The notes beneath the pieces are model-generated. The model worked only from the letters and a program-made list of their open reading frames with translations, was not told the origin of the DNA and made no database searches. A stretch of DNA of 64,000 nucleotides. It comes from Glandiceps talaboti (taxonomy: Eukaryota > Hemichordata > Enteropneusta > Spengelidae). This document shows, in pieces, positions 61,600 to 64,000 of this stretch (position 1 is the first letter of the stretch; the number at the start of each line of letters is the position of its first letter). The stretch is taken from the NCBI RefSeq assembly GCF_964340395.1, contig NC_135551.1, forward strand, positions 30,281,455 through 30,345,454. The letters run 5' to 3'. A program made the translations under genes and the position numbers.

Positions 61600-61894
61600 T
61601 GTATGTATGTATGTATGTATGTATGTATGTATGTATGTATGTATGTCTGCCTGCGTGTATCTATATAAGTCTGTCTGTCTGTCTGTCAAGTACATCTGTC
61701 TATCTGTCAAGTACAACAATGTCATCCTACCACACTTACCTATTAATGATTGTCGTCCACCTCAAGTTCAAGTTTTCTAGAATTTGTCGTATTCTACTGG
61801 TGTCATCATTGCTGTATTCTGTGATCAGTTTATGTCCTGAATCACTCACTTTATCTACACATGGTCTCCACTGATCAACCTCCTCCATGAATGC
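28783..61894 (-). CDS. DMD: Dystrophin, 3' half of gene
   Basis: Twenty-three exons join in phase into 1095 codons plus stop; a further internal first exon lies in the second intron. Dystrophin links cortical actin to the membrane dystroglycan/sarcoglycan complex and recruits syntrophin and dystrobrevin. Domains in order are the last spectrin-type repeats, a hinge, a WW domain ([15 protein letters not shown] ... THWDHP) and two EF-hand modules. They are followed by a ZZ zinc finger that with WW-EF binds beta-dystroglycan, the syntrophin-binding region, two coiled-coil helices ([20 protein letters not shown]) and an ancestral C-terminal tail. Conservation to vertebrate dystrophin is near-continuous from WW to ZZ. 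The actin-binding N-terminus and most of the rod lie beyond the right edge. The single invertebrate gene is equally orthologous to vertebrate dystrophin and utrophin. Confidence 0.97.
29947..30093 (-). CDS. DMD: Dystrophin exon (human 77 equivalent)
   Basis: The 147-bp exon reads [17 protein letters not shown], then [17 protein letters not shown], parallel to the EEVMEQLNNSFPS stretch of vertebrate dystrophin. It is longer than the human exon as I recall it (93 bp), with the extra residues in a Ser-rich linker. Confidence 0.92.
31183..31369 (-). CDS. DMD: Dystrophin exon (human 76 equivalent)
   Basis: The 187-bp exon starts [20 protein letters not shown]. It is a low-complexity Ser/Thr/Gly-rich linker after the coiled coils and ends DGDSDNTG. 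Acceptor ATGTCCAG and donor ATACAG|GTATGT. It is poorly conserved, as in other animals; placement rests on the PQ start and on phase. Confidence 0.88.
31816..32059 (-). CDS. DMD: Dystrophin coiled-coil exon (human 75)
   Basis: The 244-bp exon encodes [20 protein letters not shown], then [20 protein letters not shown] and [20 protein letters not shown]. These heptad helices are the dystrobrevin-binding coiled coil. The length is within about one base of the human exon (245 bp as I recall it). Confidence 0.97.
32524..32615 (-). CDS. DMD: Dystrophin exon (second part of human 74)
   Basis: The 92-bp exon reads [20 protein letters not shown], then [11 protein letters not shown], the first coiled-coil helix after the conserved PRSPAQI block. 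Together with the 64-bp exon upstream it covers human exon 74, so an extra intron splits that exon here. Confidence 0.94.
32944..33007 (-). CDS. DMD: Dystrophin exon (first part of human 74)
   Basis: The 64-bp exon encodes [20 protein letters not shown], corresponding to the conserved DDEHLLIQHYCQSL of the syntrophin-binding region. Acceptor TTTTTACAG, donor GCTGTG|GTAAGT. Confidence 0.95.
33115..33560. repeat. 129-141-bp tandem repeat
   Basis: Three full copies and a partial fourth start with cacatttgtattcaagctag at 33121, 33259, 33388 and 33529, and include a gaccccctaaccataa block. It lies in the intron between exons 73 and 74. A related ggattaggaccccctaac piece occurs near 61210. Confidence 0.85.
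33582..33635 (-). CDS. DMD: Dystrophin exon (human 73)
   Basis: The 54-bp exon reads [17 protein letters not shown], following Arg completed across the junction as in the vertebrate ASR|LAEMEN boundary. It is 12 bp shorter than the human exon as I recall it (66 bp). Confidence 0.88.
33833..33901 (-). CDS. DMD: Dystrophin exon (human 72)
   Basis: The 69-bp exon encodes [20 protein letters not shown], ending ASR, parallel to the vertebrate APASSPQLS...HSRIEHYASR. It splices in phase to the exon-70 equivalent. No equivalent of human exon 71 (39 bp, itself alternatively spliced in vertebrates) was found in the intron between. Confidence 0.93.
34582..34718 (-). CDS. DMD: Dystrophin exon (human 70)
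   Basis: The 137-bp exon encodes [20 protein letters not shown], then [19 protein letters not shown]. It equals the human exon in length as I recall it and in junction phases. Confidence 0.97.
35534..35605 (-). CDS. DMD: Dystrophin ZZ finger, second exon
   Basis: The 72-bp exon reads [20 protein letters not shown], then YCTA, finishing the ZZ zinc finger with its terminal His ligands. With the preceding exon (207 bp) it totals 279 bp, the recalled sum of human exons 68 and 69 (167 + 112), so only the intron position differs. Confidence 0.95.
35742..36072. repeat. 65-bp tandem array
   Basis: Five copies of a 65-bp unit (gaagtaaagcactttctcta, then tgctacactcatttatagca) lie in the ZZ-finger intron. 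They are followed at about 36078-36138 and 36145-36203 by two diverged copies in inverse orientation. Confidence 0.93.
36327..36533 (-). CDS. DMD: Dystrophin EF-hand end and ZZ first exon
   Basis: The 207-bp exon covers [40 protein letters not shown] and [14 protein letters not shown]. It contains the C-x2-C pairs of the ZZ zinc finger. The second pair (CLKC) is the canonical ZZ form; vertebrate dystrophin and utrophin have SLKH here. The donor follows DMCQ, 40 bases later than the human exon 68 boundary. Confidence 0.97.
37017..37174 (-). CDS. DMD: Dystrophin EF-hand exon (human 67)
   Basis: The 158-bp exon matches the recalled human length exactly. It encodes [20 protein letters not shown], then [20 protein letters not shown], the nearly invariant second EF-hand-like module that supports WW binding to beta-dystroglycan. 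Confidence 0.97.
37545..37621 (-). CDS. DMD: Dystrophin EF-hand exon (human 66)
   Basis: The 77-bp exon reads [20 protein letters not shown], then EDKYR. It is nine bases shorter than the recalled human exon (86 bp), accounted for by a three-residue shorter TGRTGR-type turn at its start. Acceptor TTCGCAG, donor AGAT|GTAAGT. Confidence 0.96.
37840..38276. repeat. 93-95-bp tandem array
   Basis: About five copies of a unit containing acattcttattggtcataat and caatcacaaacaatgtaact. The last copy runs directly into the splice donor of the exon at 38277. Confidence 0.9.
38277..38481 (-). CDS. DMD: Dystrophin EF-hand exon (human 65)
   Basis: The 205-bp exon reads [17 protein letters not shown], then [19 protein letters not shown], the first EF-hand module. 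It is three bases longer than the recalled human exon (202 bp), explained by one extra residue in the [10 protein letters not shown] loop. Acceptor TTTGTAG, donor CGACAG|GTGAGT. Confidence 0.97.
38643..38675. repeat. (TCTG)n microsatellite
   Basis: A short TCTG run with a TTTG end, followed by pyrimidine-rich sequence to about 38790. Confidence 0.9.
39314..39450 (-). CDS. DMD: Dystrophin exon (human 63+64 fused)
   Basis: The 137-bp exon completes the WW domain ([11 protein letters not shown], with the second conserved Trp) and continues [20 protein letters not shown], then [13 protein letters not shown]. Its length equals the recalled sum of human exons 63 and 64 (62 + 75), so one intron is absent here. 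Confidence 0.97.
41412..41446 (+). promoter_or_regulatory. TATA box and paired Ets-like sites
   Basis: TATAAAAG at 41412-41419 is followed by CACTTCCG (41429-41436) and the inverted CCCGGAAAT (41440-41448). About 27 bases further lies ATGGCCGCC at 41473. The order TATA, expected start about 30 bases on, then ATG, resembles a compact animal promoter. All of it is inside the Harbinger-like element. Confidence 0.4.
41473..41493 (+). CDS. Candidate first coding exon inside transposon
   Basis: ATG GCC GCC AAG CGT GAG CTT is followed by GTAAGT, a perfect splice donor, and the context ccctaccATGG is a good initiation site. The peptide MAAKREL is too short to identify a gene. It may be the 5' end of a captured host gene carried by the transposon, or chance. 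Confidence 0.3.
42410..42690. repeat. 34-bp tandem array
   Basis: About eight copies of ttagaaattcatttcatttt plus aactgttacagtgt. The array ends just before the donor of the WW exon. Confidence 0.93.
42704..42764 (-). CDS. DMD: Dystrophin WW exon (human 62)
   Basis: The 61-bp exon is identical in length to human exon 62 as I recall it. It encodes [19 protein letters not shown], with the first WW Trp and the conserved Tyr-Phe pair that contacts the PPxY motif of beta-dystroglycan. Acceptor TTTTCAG, donor ATCAA|GTAAGT. Confidence 0.97.
43382..43456. mobile_element. 75-bp hairpin element
   Basis: GAAAACACTCGTGACCTAAG at the left is matched by its inverse at the right (arms of 22 bp with one mismatch) around a 30-base GC-rich centre. 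No clear target duplication was found. It is probably a short MITE. Confidence 0.55.
43533..43758 (-). CDS. DMD: Dystrophin exon (human 60+61 fused)
   Basis: The 226-bp exon equals the recalled sum of human exons 60 and 61 (147 + 79). It ends the last spectrin repeat and enters the hinge: [20 protein letters not shown], then [15 protein letters not shown]. Acceptor CACTACAG, donor TTATCAG|GTATAG. Confidence 0.96.
44262..44396 (-). CDS. DMD: Dystrophin spectrin-repeat exon
   Basis: The 135-bp, phase 0/0 exon reads [20 protein letters not shown], then [19 protein letters not shown]. It aligns with the WQPVGDLLIDSL stretch of vertebrate exon 59. With the next two exons upstream it covers human exons 57-59. 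Confidence 0.94.
44582..45906. repeat. 24-bp minisatellite
   Basis: About 55 near-identical copies of a 24-bp unit (aggagtacatgtactacagt plus aacc). Variants are limited to acatgt/acgtgt/atatgt and cagg/cggg. Both strands stay open because the period is divisible by three (NQEYMYYS one way, TVVHVLLV the other). It is intronic in dystrophin. It ends next to a transposon terminus at 45908. Confidence 0.97.
45908..45958. mobile_element. Solo terminus of MITE C family
   Basis: TAGACTGTAAGTTACGTTGT matches the left end of MITE C at all but two positions, then runs into a 15-bp-stem hairpin (TTGTGCTACACTGTC / GATAGCGTAGCACAA with five-base loop, 45924-45958). The expected right terminus is missing, so the copy appears truncated. 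Confidence 0.55.
46666..46839. repeat. Long inverted repeat
   Basis: A left arm at 46666-46724 (including ttggaaacgaatgcaacatt and gtctactatggacaata) is matched inversely at 46782-46839. The interior is 57 bases. A 24-base segment, aaagtaactattttctattg plus tcca, also occurs directly repeated at about 46767 and 46836. It is likely a second non-autonomous element. Confidence 0.7.
46870..46967. mobile_element. Small inverted-repeat transposon (MITE) C
   Basis: The 98-bp, GC-rich unit begins TAGACTGTAAGATACG and ends with the inverse of TAGTCTGTAAGGTACG. It is flanked by a perfect 9-bp duplication, gttaacagg (46861-46869 and 46968-46976). It shares the TAGNCT start and 9-bp duplication with MITEs A and B. 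It inserted beside the inverted repeat at 46666-46839. Confidence 0.82.
47222..47352 (-). CDS. DMD: Dystrophin spectrin-repeat exon
   Basis: The 131-bp exon starts with two bases completing Asp and reads [20 protein letters not shown], then [20 protein letters not shown], a spectrin helix with the conserved Trp residues. Acceptor TTTTCGTTAG, donor CATCCT|GTAAGT. Confidence 0.9.
47882..48141 (-). CDS. DMD: Dystrophin spectrin-repeat exon (human 57 region)
   Basis: The 260-bp exon reads [20 protein letters not shown], then [20 protein letters not shown], parallel to LQELLVWLQLKDDELSRQAPIGGD in vertebrates. Donor ACAACTG|GTAAGT. Confidence 0.95.
49081..49253 (-). CDS. DMD: Dystrophin spectrin-repeat exon (human 56)
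   Basis: The 173-bp exon equals human exon 56 in recalled length and phase. It starts [20 protein letters not shown] (vertebrate DLQGEIEAHTDVYHNL) and ends [19 protein letters not shown]. In vertebrates the Dp116 first exon splices to this exon. Its acceptor and first 25 coding bases are duplicated just upstream (see repeat at 49229-49420). Confidence 0.97.
49229..49420. repeat. 96-bp perfect tandem duplication over a splice acceptor
   Basis: Two copies (49229-49324, 49325-49420) appear identical. Each includes the intron end, the TTGTAG acceptor and the first 25 bases of the exon-56 equivalent. On the transcribed strand the extra acceptor comes first; using it would meet an in-frame TAG after 12 codons. 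Confidence 0.93.
49421..52590. other. Dystrophin intron, no feature
   Basis: AT-rich intron with short ccgacccgacccgaccc repeats near 50690 and a C run at about 52390-52400. No exon seen. Confidence 0.5.
52603..52806. repeat. (GAAT)n / (CAAT,CAGT)n arrays
   Basis: An ATGA run is followed by mixed TCAA/TCAG tetranucleotides, another AATG run and an AATC run, a compound array like that at 16.5 kb. Confidence 0.93.
52897..53485. repeat. 35-bp minisatellite
   Basis: About 17 copies of tctatggtacagctattgat plus gttggagagagaccg, with alternating attgat, atagat and ataaat variants that repeat as higher-order blocks. Confidence 0.95.
53486..55897. other. Dystrophin intron, no exon
   Basis: No exon or RNA gene recognised. 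A ccctccaccaactatgg hairpin-family piece lies at about 55111-55135. Confidence 0.45.
55898..55975 (-). CDS. DMD: Internal dystrophin first exon (Dp116-like)
   Basis: ATG at 55975 opens 26 codons starting [20 protein letters not shown] and ending DSCAW at a clean donor, GCATGG|GTATGT, in phase 0. The exon-56 equivalent at 49253 starts in phase 0, so the join is ...AW|DLQAEID. An in-frame TAA lies about 66 bases upstream of the ATG, so this is not an internal exon of the full-length protein, whose exon 55 to 56 join is already in phase. The location inside the intron equivalent to human intron 55 matches that of the vertebrate Dp116 first exon. The predicted isoform is 1006 residues. Expression is inferred. 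Confidence 0.7.
57260..57288. repeat. Hairpin CCATAGACCC / GGGTCTATGG
   Basis: A perfect 10-bp stem with loop tccaccaac. Related copies lie at 62340-62367 and 62375-62402. Confidence 0.7.
57289..59838. other. Dystrophin intron, no exon
   Basis: AT-rich intron, with a C run at about 58629-58642. No exon, RNA gene or clear repeat seen. Confidence 0.5.
59839..60028 (-). CDS. DMD: Dystrophin spectrin-repeat exon (human 55)
   Basis: The 190-bp exon equals human exon 55 in recalled length. It encodes [20 protein letters not shown], then [20 protein letters not shown], parallel to the FLAWLTEAETTANVL stretch of vertebrates. Acceptor TGTGTATAG, donor TATAGG|GTACGT. Confidence 0.96.
60393..60421. 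repeat. (GT)n microsatellite
   Basis: About fourteen GT dinucleotides. Confidence 0.95.
61363..61645. repeat. (TATG)n/(TG)n compound microsatellite
   Basis: TG runs alternate with long TATG runs, ending in a short TCTG run near 61670, close to the donor of the exon at 61740. Open frames across it are artefacts. Confidence 0.96.
61740..61894 (-). CDS. DMD: Dystrophin spectrin-repeat exon (human 54)
   Basis: The 155-bp exon equals human exon 54 in recalled length and phase. It reads [20 protein letters not shown], then [15 protein letters not shown], a spectrin helix pair. Acceptor TTCATTACAG, donor AATAG|GTAAGT. It is the first (most 5') dystrophin exon visible; the exon-53 equivalent must lie beyond the right edge. 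Confidence 0.95.
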
Positions 61895-61907
61895 CTGTAA
61901 TGAAATA

Positions 61908-62150
61908 GACAATCACATTACCAAGTCTGTACAGGAATTCTACTCCCTGTACCAGTAATGTCATGACTACTAAACTAGAAATTAAGATTAACTTACAGCT
62001 ATGTCATTGTGGGAAAGTGACAATCACATCATTAAGTTTGTACAGGAATTCTACTCCCTGCACCAGTAATGTCATGACTACTAAACTAGAAATTAAGACT
62101 ATGGTATTAAACTTACAGCTATGTCACCGTGGTAAAGTGACAATAAAGAA
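61908..62150. repeat. About 115-bp direct duplication
   Basis: Two slightly diverged copies share gtacaggaattctactccct and gtaatgtcatgactactaaa. They lie immediately upstream of the exon-54 acceptor but do not include it. Confidence 0.85.
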
Positions 62151-62283
62151 TACATTGTTTTGAAGGAAGTGTTCCAGTCATTGTTTTTATGCTATGTCTG
62201 TGATTGAATATTTGTAATAATTCAAGACCTAATATGATATGATATTTACTGGTAAACACTTCCAGACATAATGGTACATTTTG

Positions 62284-62402
62284 TCTCAGGCCACTATAGA
62301 GAATTCTCTATCGTGCTCTGAGATTTTGTTTAGGCTTAACCATAGACCCTCCACCCATGGTCTATGGGCTTTAACCATAGACCCTCCACCCACAGTCTAT
62401 GG
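62284..62402. repeat. Cluster of three hairpins
   Basis: A 40-bp near-palindrome centred on GAATTC (62284-62323) is followed by two CCATAGACC...GGTCTATGG-type hairpins at 62340-62367 and 62375-62402. Confidence 0.7.
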
Positions 62403-62974
62403 GCTTAACTGGATCAACGACAACACAAAGTACAGGATTAAGTTTAAATCTTGGATCATCACATACATTTTGTTATCAGTGGAGTGTTACATAGGTAATA
62501 GGGTTATTGTTCTGGCCCAACTTTTTCCCTGCCATACAATTGTCCAAGCCGTAGTGAGCCTTTAAATGTACATTATTTAATACATTAAAATAACACAGTC
62601 TACAATCTCTACAAGTCCTGAGATACTGGGTTTGAACACATGTAGGGTCTATGGTCTATGAATTATCATTATATACAGCCTAGACAGACAATCTGTCATC
62701 TCTGCAACATACAACTCAGGTAATTACAAAGTTATAGTGTCATCAATGGTAGAGTATAGCAAGGTAAAATCTTTAAATTTGGCAGATACCTAAAATTTAA
62801 ATCTCCAAACTTCACTGATTGGTTGGATGTAGTTCACTCCTAACTAAAGAATGATGTGATTGGCAGAGAATTTAAAGTTTACATAGCCAATGAAATAGGA
62901 CATTCATGCGACATTATAAAGTTGTGGTTTAGAAGTCTGATAGAACTGAACACAGCATATCTTATAGTAAAGTT

Positions 62975-63895
62975 TAATGCAAACACTACCATATATGGAT
63001 TGTGAATCTTTACATGTAATGTCAAACAGAGACTGATATACAAACACTACCATATATGGATTGTGAATCTTTACATGTGATGTCAAACAGAGACTGATAT
63101 ACAAACACTACCATATATGGATTGTGAATCTTTACATATGATGTCAAACAGAGACTGATATACAAACACTACCATATATGGATTGTGAATCTTTACATGT
63201 AATGTCAAACAGAGACTGATATACAAACACTACCATATATGGATTGTGAATCTTTACATGTAATGGCAAACAGAGACTGATATACAAACACTACCATATA
63301 TGGATTGTGAATCTTTACATGTAATGTCAAACAGAGACTGATATACAAACACTACCATATATGGATTGTGAATCTTTACATGTAATGTCAGACTGAGACT
63401 GATATACAAACACTACCATATATGGATTGTGAATCTTTACATGTAATGTCAAACAGAGACTGATATACAAACACTACCATATATGGATTGTGAATCTTTA
63501 CATGTAATGGCAAACAGAGACTGATATACAAACACTACCATATATGGATTGTGAATCTTTACATGTAATGTCAAACAGAGACTGATATACAAACACTACC
63601 ATATATGGATTGTGAATCTTTACATGTAATGTCAGACTGAGACTGATATACAAACACTACCATATATGGATTGTGAATCTTTACATGTAATGTCAAACAG
63701 AGACTGATATACAAACACTACCATATATGGATTGTGAATCTTTACATGTAATGTCAAACAGAGACTGATATACAAACACTACCATATATGGATTGTGAAT
63801 CTTTACATGTAATGTCAGACTGAGACTGATATACAAACACTACCATATATGGATTGTGAATCTTTACATGTAATGGCAAACAGAGACTGATATAA
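62975..63895. repeat. 61-bp tandem array
   Basis: About fifteen copies of a 61-bp unit containing acaaacactaccatatatgg, attgtgaatctttacatgta and cagagactgatat. Variants aatgtcaaac, aatggcaaac and aatgtcagac recur in a patterned order, pointing to higher-order duplication of several units at a time. Confidence 0.96.
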
Positions 63896-64000
63896 AACAG
63901 ACTCTAGATATTCAGTAGCGATCACTTCTACAAAATAAATTGTCTGACTTTGAGACTGGACTTTACTTTTAATTACATCAAACACTTCAAGTTATCTAAG

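Noticed and set aside
61362-61874. 170-codon plus-strand frame with Cys-Val-Tyr repeats
   Set aside because: TATG/TG microsatellite running antisense across a real dystrophin exon.

Overview
This is intron-rich, AT-rich animal genomic DNA. It carries no bacterial-style operons, and every recognisable gene lies on the minus strand. Two loci can be read exon by exon. The larger (about 28.8-61.9 kb, running off the right edge) is the 3' half of a dystrophin gene: the last spectrin repeats, WW domain, EF-hand region, ZZ zinc finger, syntrophin-binding/coiled-coil region and C-terminus. I join 23 exons with matching splice phases into an open frame of 1095 codons. The smaller (about 3.1-22.3 kb, running off the left edge) is an M1-family zinc aminopeptidase of the aminopeptidase N type, with two alternative-looking first exons and five shared catalytic exons (501 or 530 codons visible).

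The organism looks like a slowly evolving invertebrate, probably marine and possibly an invertebrate deuterostome; the species cannot be determined. Many dystrophin exon lengths equal those I recall for the human gene (155, 190, 173, 61, 158 and 137 bp), while the ZZ finger and C-terminus show the ancestral invertebrate form. Long tetranucleotide microsatellites and minisatellites fill the introns.

Layout: 1-372, 24-bp minisatellite; 1035-1184, small inverted-repeat transposon; 3.06-6.73 kb, aminopeptidase catalytic exons; 8.9-11.8 kb, 29-bp and 49-bp arrays plus microsatellites in the aminopeptidase intron; 12.06-12.75 kb, first exon 1b; 14.36 kb, second small transposon; 16.5-17.1 kb, compound tetranucleotide array; 21.5-22.3 kb, first exon 1a; 22.4-28.7 kb, no recognised gene; 28.8-61.9 kb, dystrophin; 40.5-41.96 kb, a PIF/Harbinger-like element with a promoter-like core; 44.58-45.9 kb, 24-bp array; 46.87 kb, third small transposon; 52.6-53.5 kb, tetranucleotide and 35-bp arrays; 55.9 kb, an internal first exon; 63-63.9 kb, 61-bp array.

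The most interesting signals are these. (1) An internal first exon sits in the intron equivalent to human DMD intron 55 and is phase-matched to the exon-56 equivalent, the position of the vertebrate Dp116 promoter exon. (2) Two first exons of the aminopeptidase have identical donor phase, but only one set of catalytic exons follows. (3) An HGMEN motif replaces GAMEN in the aminopeptidase, as in vertebrate laeverin, while all zinc ligands remain. (4) A family of small transposons makes 9-bp target duplications. (5) A Harbinger-like element carries a TATA box, paired Ets-like sites and an ATG-plus-splice-donor first exon. Nothing in the sequence links the two genes functionally; they are simply neighbours on the same strand.
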